Source of the DNA: Lucinisca nassula
Taxonomy: Eukaryota; Mollusca; Bivalvia; Lucinida; Lucinidae
Length of the DNA stretch: 64,000 nucleotides
Direction of reading: 5' to 3'
Assembly (NCBI GenBank): GCA_963580285.1
Contig: OY757023.1
Location: forward strand, 89,553,108 to 89,617,107
In this document: in pieces, positions 1 through 9,760 of the stretch
How the letters are laid out: each line of letters opens with the position of its first letter
Position numbering within the stretch: position 1 is the stretch's first letter
Notes under the pieces: generated by a model
What the model was told of the DNA's origin: nothing
Seen by the model: only the letters and a program-made list of their open reading frames with translations
The model's database searches: none
Translations under genes and position numbers: made by a program

Positions 1-19
1 TTTGACTAGTTTAGTAAAG

Positions 20-1262
20 GTAATTGAGTGACCACCTGTGTGGGAAAGAGCTACTTACTCGGCTTGTCGCCTGTGATTAGCTCACCCGAGCCGAAGCCTC
101 CGGGAGGGGGGGGGGCGGTTATTGTGATCAATCACCGTCCGTCGTCGTCGTCCGTTTGTCCGTCCGTCCGGATGTCCGTCCACAATTTCTTTAAAAGACA
201 TCTCTTCCTAAACAACTGAACAGATTTTGACCAAACTGGGCAGAAATGCTGTTTGGGTGGTTCTCTCTTAAGTTGTTCAAAGACCTCCATTCCATGGTTG
301 CTGTGGGAATGGATAGGGGAAAATAAGAAAAAAAAAACGTTTAAAAATCTTCTTGTCTGAAACCAGAAGGTCAAGGTCTTTCATATTTGGTATGAAGTTT
401 CATATATTGGACCTTTACCAAGATTGTTCAAATTATATCCTTGGAGCCAAAAATGCCCCACGCCGGGGCCCACTGGTTACACATAGGCATATATAGGAAA
501 ACAACATTAAAACTCTTCTTGTCTGAAACCAGAAGGCCCAGGTCTTTGCTGTTTGGAATGAAGCTTCATCTAGTGGGCCCCTACCAAGATTTTCAAATTA
601 TAGCCCTGTGAACCAAAAAATGTCCCGCCCTGGAGTTCACTGGTTTTACATAGGCTTATATAGGGTAAACCTTTGAAAATATTCTTGTCTGAAACCAGAA
701 AGCCCAGATCTTTAATGTTTGGTATGAAGCTTCATCTAATGGGCCTCTTCCACGGTTTTTCAAATTATGGCCCGGGGCCCAAGGGGCCAAATATGGCCCT
801 GTCTTGGGACCCAAATGCGTGCCATAGGCTTATATAGAGAAAACCTTTGAAAATCTTCTTGTCTGAAACCAGAAGGCCCAGGTCTTTGATATTTGGAATG
901 AAGCTTCATCTAGAGGGCCCCTACCAAGATATTATAGCCCTGGGACCAAAAAATGTCCCGCCCTGGAGTTTACTGGTTTTACATAGGCTTATATAGGGTA
1001 AACCTTTGAAAATCTTCTTGTCTGAAATCAGAAAGCCCAGGTCTTTAATGTTTGGTATGCAGCTATATCTAATGGGCCTCTTCCAAGGTTTTTCAAATTA
1101 TAGCACTGGGACCAAATATGGCCCTGTCTTGGGACCCAAATGCTTGCCATAGGCTTATATAGAGAAAACCTTTAAAAATCTTCTTGTCTGAAACCAGAAG
1201 ATCAAGGTCTTTGATATTTGGTAGGAATCTTCGTCTAGGGGATCTCTACCAAGATTGTTAAA
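20..1262 (+). repeat. Tandem array A with (CCGT)n head
   Basis: A TCCGTCCG-rich microsatellite (about 132-182) is followed by about five and a half degenerate units of ~165 bp. The landmark CTTGTCTGAAACCAGAA recurs near 350, 515, 682, 857, 1015 and 1181. Units share a GGCCCAG...GATATTTGG...CTTATATAG layout with array C at 42.4-46.3 kb, so the two look like diverged members of one family. Short ORFs across it are incidental. Similar elements (microsatellite plus ~160-bp core repeats, some Helitron-like) are known from bivalves; that link is from memory. Confidence 0.8.
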
Positions 1263-1640
1263 ATAATTCCCCAGGGCTTCCCATTTGTTTTCGTCTTATA
1301 GTTACGAACAGAACCCGGTGCCACTTGAAAGAAAAGGCACCGAGTTTAGCAATCGTTCAATGAAATATCAGCGGCAGATCTCTTGGAACAAATCGAAGAG
1401 TTACGGCTCTGTAACGGGGTCATGTTATCTAGAATCAATGGTTATTAGGCCGTTCCGTGCACCGAAGTCATATATAAGACCGTTCTGTTAGCGAGCACAA
1501 AATAAATCTAAAGAAGAGCACTTTACCATATTTTCCCGAAAAGAACGACCAGAAACCTTTACACCGCCGACCAGAAGCAAGAAACGTCGTCTCCGAACGA
1601 CCAAATTCCGTTATGCCTACCCACCGTATAGAGGGTAACA
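1263..1640. other. Unassigned spacer
   Basis: No gene or repeat family recognised. It holds a 68-codon open frame (1285-1491) with no familiar motif and a small stem (CGGTGCC/GGCACCG near 1318-1341). It may belong to the flanks of arrays A and B. Confidence 0.4.
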
Positions 1641-2975
1641 ACTGTCATAAGAAATCACACGCCACAATGTCAAAACACGCATTTCCGCAATCAAAGGGGC
1701 GTCACCCTATAATAAATAGGTCGCGCTCACCAGTTTTCGAACCAGTCTGAGCATTTATTCCTGGCTTACTTACTTGAAAGTTTCAAGAAGATCCGTTGAA
1801 AACTAAAGGGGCTACAGTCATGACAAGGTCAAAATAGGCACTTTCTGAAAACAAAGAGACGTTACACTATAATAAATAGGCGACCTCACCAGTTTTCGAA
1901 ATCATCCGAGCTTTCATCCCTGACTTACTTAATGTAAGTTTCAAGAAGATCCGATAAAAAAACTGAAGGGGCTACCTTGATGACATTTTTAGGTAAAACG
2001 AAACATTTTCTGCAATCAAAGGGACGTAACTATATGACTAATAGCCCGACCTCACCAGTTTTCGAACTCATCTGTGTTGCTTATTTGAAAGTTTCAAGAA
2101 GATCCGATAAAAACTGAAAGGGCTATGGTGATGACAAGGTCAAACTAGGCATTTTCCTGCAACCAAAGGGACGTACCTCTATGGTAAATAAGCCGATAAA
2201 ATGACCTCACCAGTTTTCAAACCCATCCAAGCTTTTATCCCTGACTTACTTATTTGTAAGTTGCAGGAAGATCCGATAAAAACTGAATGTGCTACGGCGT
2301 CGACAAGGTCAAAATAGCCATTTTCTGCAATCAAATGGAAGTAACTCTATGATAAATAGGCCGGCCTCATCAGTTTTCGAACATATGGGAGCTTTTATCC
2401 CTAACTTACTTACATGTAAGTTTTAAGAAGATGCGATAAATAAGGGGCTACGGTGATGACAAGGTCAAAAGTAAGCATTTTCTGCAATCAGAAGGACGTA
2501 ACTCTATGATAAATCAGCCAACCTCACCAGTTGTTGAAATCATCGAGCTTTTATCCATGCCTTACTTATATATAAGTTTCAAGAAGATCCAATAAAACCT
2601 AAAGGGGCTATGGTGATGGCAAGGTCAAAAATAGACACTTTCTGCAATCAAATGGACGTATATCTTTGATAAATAAGTCGACGTCACCAGTTTTCGAACT
2701 CAACCGAGCTGTTATCCCTGACTTACCCGTTTGTAAGTTTCAAGAAGGTCCGCTCAAAACTGAAGTGGCTACGATGATGGCAATGTTAAAAATAATGAAT
2801 TTCGGCAAAATTGGGGACATAACTCCGTCAGTAATCGACCGACATCGCTAGTTTTCGAACTCATTCGAGCTTTTAACCCTGACTTACTTATATAAGTTTC
2901 ATGAATATCCGATCAAAATTGACGGGACCACGGTGATGACAAGATAAAAAATAGGCATTTTCAGCCATCAAGTTT
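1640..2975 (+). repeat. Tandem array B, ~160-bp units
   Basis: About eight degenerate direct repeats of roughly 160 bp. The landmark CCAGTTTTCGAA recurs near 1731, 1890, 2057, 2210, 2370, 2690 and 2850, followed each time by a CTGACTTACTTA...TTTCAAGAAGATCCGA block and a GATGACAAGGTCAAA block. There is no coding capacity. The unit differs from arrays A, C and D but has similar length and AT content. Confidence 0.8.
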
Positions 2976-3224
2976 CCCTTATATGTTGTTACGTTGATGA
3001 TTCTGATTCTTCGTTCATTTTTAGTTACGTTTGCCCTTCCAGTTTTATGTTTGTTATGTTGGTGATTCTGATTAATTCCCCCATTATGCATATTGCTCCT
3101 TTTTTGTTAGGTTTGGATATCCTGCGTCAACACCTGTTTGGAAAAGAGCTGTCGACTCGGTTTACCTGTTGTCCGTTTTGTTTACTGTCGTCACTCCATG
3201 TCTCGACTTCTTTCCCTAGTGTTA
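2976..3224. other. Spacer between array B and LINE-3
   Basis: No gene found. Around 3135-3180 it has a CACCTGTTTGGAAAAGAGCT...ACTCGG block resembling bases 30-75 at the head of array A, so it may be a fragment of another copy of that element family. Confidence 0.35.
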
Positions 3225-4260
3225 TTCTGGGAAGAATTTGGGATCTAATTGTATCAGTTCCTTATCGTTTCTCTTTTTAATTTCCTTAATAATGTCTACA
3301 AAAGCGTTAACGGATTCATTAATGCTGTTCCTATTGTTATAATGTCTATACTTCCCGTTACTCCATTAAACTCTGACTGTTTTTTACTCTATTAAACTCT
3401 GACAGTTTTTCGATAAGCCGCCTACTAAAATAATTCCGAAGTTCATTATTCCACTTGTGGCTTTTAGATTTCTGATCTTCTATGATTGCATTAGCAGTTT
3501 TTTCATTTAACTGGGAATGATATCGAAGGGTGGTCAGAAATGTCATTCAATAAATGAAAAAGGTTAACTTTGGAAGCAAGGAATACATATTAGAATGAAA
3601 ACCGGAAACTCGGTTTTATTGAGTTTCTTCATAAACAGCACTGTTGTCTGCAAGGCTTCAACTTTGAAGTTAAAAATTTTACGGAAATTCCTTTCTTGCA
3701 GTTACAGATAGTCTATGACACTTCACTATATGTAAAGGTACCCTTCATGGGATGTTCTTCTCGCCTATCATTGGCTATACGCATCGAAGTTGTTTTGCAT
3801 ATGTCTAGTAGTTTTACCCCTTGTGCATTACACACATTATCCAAAGAATGTCTTGGTAGTTGTGTATCTGATACATGATCATTATCATCTCTCCCATGTA
3901 TAAGTGTATCACAACTATATAGTCATGCTTATCATCATTACCAGCCCTTGCATTATAGTAACCTGCTGCGGGCACCGCCCCTTTCAATGTCCTCGTGTAA
4001 TACCTGAAACAAGTCTGTATTAAACACAGTATGTGCTGAAAAAAATCTTCACACCATATATATATATACACCACAAAGAAATATATCTGTGTCATTTTTG
4101 AAGGAGTCCGTGTTCTGTTTTAACCATTTGCTTGTATCAAAATGTTTCCTTACCACTGTAACACCATCCTTACTGTCACTGTTTTCATCAGTCCAACTTT
4201 CTGACAAAAATTGACAAAAATATAATATTTTTGGAGAATATTTACAAAGTCAGGGTTTTC
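3225..4260 (-). pseudogene. LINE-3 ORF2 fragment: endonuclease domain
   Basis: Reading the minus strand in shifting frames gives a recognisable AP-endonuclease-type domain. A block containing DTDIFLCGVY lies near 4100, then ARAG near 3950 (probably from the GDFNARTG region), then DNDHVSDTQLPRHSLDNVCN and LLDICKTTSMRIAND at 3,880-3,760, and downstream linker sequence (INESVNAFVDIIKEIKK) to about 3,230. The frame breaks several times, so it is dead. No reverse transcriptase follows; the copy is truncated at its 3' side next to array B. It continues the ORF1 pieces at 4.37-10.1 kb, giving the order ORF1-ORF2 of a two-ORF non-LTR retrotransposon. Clade not assigned. Confidence 0.65.
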
Positions 4261-4369
4261 TGTTTTAGCCTGGGTTAAGCCATAACAATTCCATTCTTAC
4301 ATTTAAGCTTATCCCTTCGTTTTCTTAGACATCACTTCGCCCTACCCACTTCCCCACCCGTAGATCCCC

Positions 4370-4603
4370 GTGAGTCAGTTTGCATTTTTTCTTCACCGGA
4401 CCGAGTTTTTTTCATTACTCTACCGTCCACGTAAAACTTATTGTAGCATAACCAAGCTCTTAACCTCTCTCCTGGTTTTGAGAAGATTTGGTACCAGTGC
4501 TTTTCTTTTCTGTGATATCTCTCGAGAGAAATACTTACTTATATAAAAACGCCAGTATTTTCAGGGTTCTTTCTGAGCTTCATTACCGGTTTTCTCTGTT
4601 TAT
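4370..4603 (-). pseudogene. LINE-3 ORF1 C-terminal fragment
   Basis: The minus strand encodes YISKYFSREISQKRKALVP followed by a LLKTRREVKSLVM...KFYVDGRVMK run, the look of the C-terminal domain of an L1-like ORF1 protein (RNA-binding chaperone). It abuts the end of the PLE at ~4,604. The matching upstream part resumes at 9,081, so the PLE was inserted within this ORF1. ATAAAC occurs at both junctions (microhomology or a short duplication). Confidence 0.65.
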
Positions 4604-5246
4604 AAAGTAGAAGTAAAACAAAGATCAGGAATCGATACAATTAACTTACTCCACCCATCAAAGACATCAAAGGGAAAGGAACACAAACATTAAGCGACAA
4701 GACCATAATGGAAACCTAAACAAAGGAAGGCCATAATGACAGTTACTTTCCCACAAAATGACCATATGGCCATCCAAAATAAAAAGACACAAGTGATACA
4801 CACAGTAAGTAACAAACAACACCATAAATAAACCACCACAGAAGAACCGCCTTGGAACGGTCAGCGGAAAGATTTCCACTGGGGGGCTTAAATCGATTTT
4901 ACGTGGCCACAATCCTCCCCCTTACTTCCGTCGCCATTTAGACAAATAATTTGTTCAGTCCGCATGAAGGCCTCCTAACTCATCAGTGCAACATCTCCGT
5001 GAACACAAAAAATCAAAGAACCACAGAGGTGAGACAACGGTGAGGACTCGACAGCAAGAAACCACTGAAATGCTGGAGCAAAAGAAAACCAACAGTTAGA
5101 CTCCGATGGGCCCGACCAGAGACAGAGCATCAGGCACCAACCAACATTACCTTGAATTAGATCTCTCTAATTCTCAATAAGCCTTTACGTTGGAGCCGTC
5201 ATAGAATCTGAGGCCTGACCCACCGGCGTGCAATTTAAGAGGGAAG
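4604..5246 (-). mobile_element. PLE 3'UTR / terminal unit, minus strand
   Basis: Reverse complement of the PLE 3'UTR at 7,874-8,442. Landmarks are ...GATCAGGAATCGATACAAT, the ACTGACCGTTCCAAGGCGG block near 4,850-4,865 and CATCAGTGCAACATCTCCGTG near 4,980-5,000. The outer end AAAGTAGAAGTAAAAC is the recurring terminus of all PLE copies in the window. Confidence 0.8.
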
Positions 5247-5351
5247 CAAATAAAAATCAAAAATGAGTTCCTTTAAGAGCAATGAAAACATTCATAAGAA
5301 AGAAGATGGGTCATACTACGTAGTTTCGGCTATAAAAGCCTCATCAGTGAC
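5247..5351 (-). mobile_element. Hammerhead-bearing module, copy 1
   Basis: A ~105-bp segment found three times in the window (here, 9,307-9,411 and 9,660-9,760), always read on the minus strand. Here it interrupts the 3' end of the PLE RT frame: the coding sequence ...CCAATCACGG runs into GTCACTGATGAGG, and after ...GATTTTTATT it resumes at TGCTTCCCTC, with about 9 bp of RT (TTGGCAACT) lost. The module begins with the ribozyme and ends in an A/T-rich tail. It may be a PLE 5'UTR/PLTR piece or a monomeric non-autonomous element. Confidence 0.7.
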
Positions 5352-5353
5352 CC
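5308..5353 (-). ncRNA. Hammerhead ribozyme, type I (copy 1)
   Basis: Minus strand, 46 nt. Stem I GGGUCA/UGACCC is 6 bp and perfect. The core CUGAUGA is intact. Stem II is GGCU/AGCC with loop UUUAU. GAAA follows with A15.1 pairing to U16.1, then a short stem III (ACU/AGU closing ACGU). The cleavage triplet is GUA, so cleavage would fall between plus-strand positions 5,314 and 5,313. Every invariant core base of the family is present. Two G's of stem I come from the flanking RT sequence. Self-cleaving hammerheads in PLEs and retrozymes are established knowledge; activity here is inferred. Confidence 0.9.
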
Positions 5354-6043
5354 GTGATTGGGTTACCATGCATGCAGTCTGTCGTATAACATCCATGTTG
5401 TACCCAATCTTTTTATATCGAAGAATGATTTTACGAAATTGGGTGCTGAAGTCATTGCGGTTATATATTTTTCTGAATTTATAAACTAAGTCACCATAAA
5501 ATTCGGGTTCCGATAGACCTTGTTGCAGAAGAGATTTAAGTCCAATATTGAATTTTGAAATTAAATCAGAATGGCGTCTATAAAATTTTGAAAAGGCTTT
5601 GCGTAGTTTATGGTACCGATAACCCTGATTAAGGAGTTTAGCCGTTAATAATTTATTACGAGTGTTGACGTCAGTTACATGACTACACACTCTAGCAAAT
5701 CGAATTAATTGCGAAATATAAACGCCATAGGATGGCGCACGAGGAACATCACCATCCAAAAAAAGGAAAATTTACAATCTCAAAATCAAAGTCATCGCGT
5801 TTATCATAAATTTTGCACGAAACAAACCCATCTACAATAGATAGATGTAAATCCAAAAACGGGGCCTCGGTATCAGAATAATTTGCTTTATTTAACTGAA
5901 GTTCTGGGGGGTAAATCTGACTGATCAAACCATCGAAATAGGTATTATCAATATTTAATAAATCATCTAAATATCTAGAAGTGGAGCTAAAAGCTTCAAT
6001 AATTTCAGATTGGTTATCAATGGAAAGCGACAACATGAAGTCT
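5354..6043 (-). pseudogene. PLE RT C-terminal half, inverted arm
   Basis: The minus strand encodes the RT region from SIDNQSEIIEAFSSTSRYLDD (motif C, YLDD) through FLDLHLSI and SYGVYISQLIRFARV to RQTACMV, with one frameshift near 5,755 (an extra A in a poly-A run). It is almost identical to the plus-strand copy at ~7,110-7,790. At ~6,043 it switches abruptly to plus-strand N-terminal RT sequence. Confidence 0.8.
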
Positions 6044-7873
6044 CAACATATAATTTCTAAAGGACCGAAATATCGGTTTCCTTCTAATATTGATTTCAGT
6101 AAATGTAGAGATGAAATCGCTGCTTCCTTGAATGAATTCGGTAATCGATGGTGTAAGCGAGAGTATGTTGAGTGTAAAGCCCTAAAGGACTGGAAACTTA
6201 GCATTTTAAGACTAGTGAATAAACGCATTTCTTTCTATTCTCAAAATACTAACTTATTACCTCCTAAGCCCAAGACGTCTTTACGTCATCTTAAACTAGG
6301 TATTCAAGAATTTCATAAGAAGTTTGTTTTGGCCCCTGCAGACAAGGCCGCTAACAACGTCGTCGTTGTGTGACGGCTCCACTATGTTAACACGCTTAAG
6401 CAGGAGCTTGGTGGTACTAAGGCCTATGAACTTCAGCCTTTGGCTGAAGAGAGAGCTATAGTAGATAAACATGTTTGTCTTTCAGCCACCAAGTTTGCTG
6501 TGTGTGTTAACGAAGGCCAAGACAGGCTTCCTACGCTATACTGGTTACCAAAACTTCATAAAAAACCTTACAAAGCACGGTTTATTGCAAATTCTAGTTC
6601 TTGCACTACCACTGAACTTTCTAAATTATTAACTTCCTGTCTTACTGCTATTAAAACGCATGTAATTAAATATTGTGATAAAGTCTTTGAAAGATCAGGA
6701 AGAAATCTGTTTTGGTCTATAAAAAATTCGAATGAGGTTTTAAATAAATTGAAATCTAGACAGTTTCGTGCTTCTAGTCTGTCTACCTACGATTTTTCCA
6801 CTCTTTACACTACACTTCCTCATAATCTTATAAAAGAAAAGCTTAATGATTTAATTGAATGGGCTTTTCACAGAGAAGATTCTCTCTATCTTGCATGTAA
6901 TGTCAGAAATGCATTTTTCACTTCTAAAGAGCATAAGAATTATACACTTTGGTCATGTCAGAAAGTGTGTGATGCCCTCACCTTTCTACTTGACAATATT
7001 TATATTAGATTCGGTACTAAGTTATTTAGACAAATTGTGGGTATTCCGATGGGTACTAATTGCGCACCTCTTGTGGCTGATCTGTTCTTGTACTGTTATG
7101 AAAGAGACTTCATTTTGTCGCTTTCCATTGATAACCAATCTGAAATTATTGAAGCTTTTAGCTCTACTTCTAGATATTTAGATGATTTATTAAATATTGA
7201 TAATACCTATTTTGATGGTTTGATCAGTCAGATTTACCCCCTAGAACTTCAGTTAAATAAAGCAAATTCTTCTGATACCGAGGCCCCGTTTTTGGATTTA
7301 CATCTATCTATTGTAGATGGATTTGTTTCGTGCAAAATTTATGATAAACGCGATGACTTTGATTTTGAGATTGTAAATTTTCCTTTTTTGGATGGTGATG
7401 TTCCTCGTGCGCCATCCTATGGCGTTTATATTTCGCAATTAATTCGATTTGCTAGAGTGTGTAGTCATGTAACTGACTTCAACACTCGTAATAAATTATT
7501 AACGGCTAAACTCCTTAATCAGGGTTATCGGTACCATAAACTACGCAAAGCCTTTTCAAAATTTTATAGACGCCATTCTGATTTAATTTCAAAATTCAAT
7601 ATTGGACTTAAATCTCTTCTGCAACAAGGTCTATCGGAACCCGAATTTTATGGTGACTTAGTATATAAATTCAGAAAAATATATAACCGCAATGACTTCA
7701 GCACCCAATTTCGTAAAATCATTCTTCGATATAAAAAGATTGGGTACAGCATGGATATTATACGACAGACTGCATGCATGGTAGTTAACCCAATCACGGT
7801 TGGCAACTTTGCTTCCCTCTTTAATTGCACGCCGGTGGGTCAGGCCTCAGATTCTATGACGGCTCCAACGTAA
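6044..7873 (+). pseudogene. Penelope-like reverse transcriptase, near full length
   Basis: The longest RT of the window, about 610 codons from SKGPKYRFPS to ...GQASDSMTAPT, broken only by an in-frame TGA at 6,371-6,373. Visible motifs: YWLPKLHKKPYKARFIA (fingers), STYDFSTLYTTLP (motif A Asp), GIPMGTNCAPLVADLF (motif B), SRYLDDLLN (motif C), then FLDLHLSI and a basic thumb region. These are hallmarks of PLE RTs. No GIY-YIG endonuclease follows; the frame stops about 25 codons after the conserved ACMVVNP. The true N-terminus is missing (compare PLE-2). The same TGA occurs in PLE-2. Confidence 0.85.
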
Positions 7874-8442
7874 AGGCTTATTGAAAATTAAAGAGATAAT
7901 GTTGGTTGGTGCCTGATGCTCTGTCTCTGGTCGGGCTCATCGGAGTCTAACTGTTGGTTTTCTTTTGCTCCAGCATTTCAGTGGTTTCTTGCTGTCGAGT
8001 CCTCACCGTTGTCTCACCTCTGTGGTTCTTCGATTTCTGTGTTCACGGAGATGTTACACTGATGAGTTAGGAGGCCTTCATGCGGACTGAACTAATTATT
8101 TGTCTAAATCGCGACGGAAGTAAGGGCGAGGATTGTGGCCACGTAAAATCGATTTAAGCCCCCCAGTGGAAATCTTCCACTGACCGTTCCAAGGCGGCTC
8201 TTCTGTGGCGATTTATTTATGTTGTTGTTTGTTACTTACTGTGTGTATCACTTGTGTCTTTTGATTTTGGATGGCCATATGGCCATTTTGTGGGAAAGCA
8301 ACTGTCCATATGGCCTTCTTTTGTTTAGGTTTCCATTATGGTCTGGTCGCTTAATGTTTGTATTTCTTTCCCTTTGGTGTCTTTTATGGATGGAGTAAGT
8401 TAATTGTATCAATTCCTGATCTTTGTTTTACTTCTTCTTTCA
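7874..8442 (+). mobile_element. PLE-1 3'UTR with terminal unit
   Basis: Non-coding 3' region shared by all PLE copies. Its last ~265 bp (from TTCCACTGACCGTTCC to GTTTTACTTCT) form a unit also found alone inside other RT copies. A conserved CACTGATGAGTTAGG...ATTATTTGTC stretch (~8,055-8,105) looks loosely hammerhead-like but lacks the correct GAAA core. Confidence 0.75.
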
Positions 8443-9080
8443 GAACAATACAAGAACAGATCAGCCACAAGAGGTGCGCAATTCGTACCTATCGGAATAC
8501 CCACAATTTGTCTAAATAACTTAGTACCGAATCTAATATAAATATTGTCAAGTAGAAGGGTGAGGGTATCACACACTTTCTGACATGACCAAAGTGTATA
8601 ATTCTTATGCTCTTTAGAAGTGAAAAATGCATTTCTGACATTACATACAAGATAGAGAGAATCTTCTCTGTGAAAAGCCCATTCAATTAAATCATTAAAC
8701 TTTTCTTTTATAAGATTATGAGGAAGTGTAGTGTAAAGAGTGGAAAAATCGTAAGTAGACAGACTTGAAGCACGAAAATGTCTGGATTTCAATTTATTTA
8801 AAACCTCATTCGAATTTTTTATAGACCAAAACAGATTTTTTCCTGATCTTTCAAAGACTTTATCACAATATTTAATCAAATGCGTTTTGATAGCAGTAAG
8901 ACAGGAAGTTAATAATTTAGAAAGTTCAGTTGTAGTGCAAGAGCTAGAATTTGCAATAAACCGTGCTTTGTAAGGTCTTTTATGAAGTTTTGGTAACCAG
9001 TATAGCGTAGGAAGCTTGTCTTGGCCTTCGGTAACACACACAGCAAACTTGGTGGCTGAATGACAAACATGTTTATCTAC
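8443..9080 (-). pseudogene. PLE RT middle fragment, minus strand
   Basis: Encodes HVCHSATKFAVCV-type N-terminal RT sequence through YWLPKLHKRPYKARFIA, motif A (STYDFSTLYTTLP) and motif B (GIPIGTNCAPLVADLF), then joins the plus-strand 3'UTR end at ~8,442. About 95% like the plus copy by eye, so it comes from a slightly diverged element or an older insertion. Confidence 0.8.
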
Positions 9081-9306
9081 CTAAAAACCTAAACTTTTCT
9101 ATGGTACATCATTGTGTTAGTCCTACTTGCGAATCTATGTACCCTGTCAAATGTAGCTGTTTCACCGGCTCTTGGGCCATATGCAACTAGAAAGTCTCTT
9201 AAATTTTTCTCAGTTACACCAGGTAACTCGTTACTGTCTTCCTCAATACCAGAAAAAAATCAAATTGTTTCTCATCGACTGCCTTTGTAATACACCAGTT
9301 CACCTT
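9081..9306 (-). pseudogene. LINE-3 ORF1 middle fragment (RRM-like)
   Basis: Minus strand: VLQRQSMRNNLIF, one-base frameshift in a T run, then SGIEEDSNELPGVTEKNLRD and ATFDRVHRFASR. This is the classic RRM region of L1-type ORF1 proteins (xSMRNNLIFxGI...RVHR). It is cut on one side by PLE-1 and on the other by the hammerhead element. Confidence 0.7.
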
Positions 9307-9367
9307 TAAATAAAAATCAAAAATGAGTTCCTTTAAGAGCAATAAAAACATTCATAAGAAAGAAGAT

Positions 9368-9413
9368 GGGTCATACTACGTAGTTTCGGCTAATAAAACC
9401 TCATCAGTGACAC
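9368..9413 (-). ncRNA. Hammerhead ribozyme (copy 2)
   Basis: Core CUGAUGA and GAAA intact. Stem II is GGUU/AGCC with one G-U pair. Stem III and the GUA triplet are as in copy 1. Stem I has four pairs next to the core (GUCA/UGAC) before mismatches, so it should be weaker than copy 1. Confidence 0.8.
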
Positions 9414-9721
9414 TGTAATGATCCGTCAAAGAAAGTCAGAGGAAACATACTGCAATTTTGCGAATTTCGAATAGGCAGTCGATTCAAAGACTGATATAAA
9501 TCAAAACGGGGTCCAAATAATTAAAAACCTGTCTAGAATATGAGTCTAAACCAATGATTTATTTCTGATTTCTTAGAATATTCAAGCTGATCTCAAAGGA
9601 CCAAAAGTAAAATATAAACTGCACTATGGCCACACGGCACAACACCAGCTGCAGTGAAGGCAAATAAAAATCAAAAATGAGTTCCTTTAAGAGCAATAAA
9701 AACATTCATAAGAAAGAAGAT

Positions 9722-9760
9722 GGGTCATACTACGTAGTTTCGGCTAATTAAAGCCTCATT
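9722..9760 (-). ncRNA. Truncated hammerhead (copy 3)
   Basis: Retains AUGAGGC...GCCGAAAC, stem III and GUA|UGACCC, but the 5' strand of stem I and the first bases of CUGAUGA are replaced by ORF1 sequence (AAGACGAATGAGG). Not expected to cleave. Confidence 0.75.

Larger units (their letters stand above)
4604..9080. mobile_element. PLE-1: rearranged Penelope-like element
   Basis: A composite 4.5-kb PLE inserted in LINE-3 ORF1. In order: 3'UTR and RT C-terminus on the minus strand (4,604-6,043), near-complete RT and 3'UTR on plus (6,044-8,442), and an RT middle fragment on minus (8,443-9,080). The first arm is the reverse complement of about 7,110-8,442, giving ~1.4-kb inverted arms around a ~1-kb loop. 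Inverted or tandem partial copies are typical of PLE insertions (family knowledge). The sub-parts have separate entries. Confidence 0.8.
9307..9760 (-). mobile_element. Retrozyme-like element: two hammerhead modules in direct repeat
   Basis: Two copies of the ~105-bp module (9,307-9,411 and 9,660-9,760) flank a 248-bp non-coding stretch, all inside LINE-3 ORF1. Distance between the two predicted cleavage sites is 354 nt. A dimeric or tandem arrangement of hammerhead units is the known form of animal retrozymes (family knowledge). The upstream ribozyme is 5'-truncated (its CUG is lost), the downstream one is intact in its core. It overlaps or shares microhomology with ORF1 at AATGAGGC; no clear target duplication. 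Confidence 0.65.

Noticed and set aside
8055..8115. Second hammerhead in the PLE 3'UTR (CACTGATGAG...GAAC...TTTGTC)
   Set aside because: CUGAUGAG, a possible stem III and a GUC are present in several copies, but the GAAA element is UGAAC, stem II does not pair next to the core, and stem I is separated from the cleavage site by unpaired bases. It may be a degenerate relic; not called.
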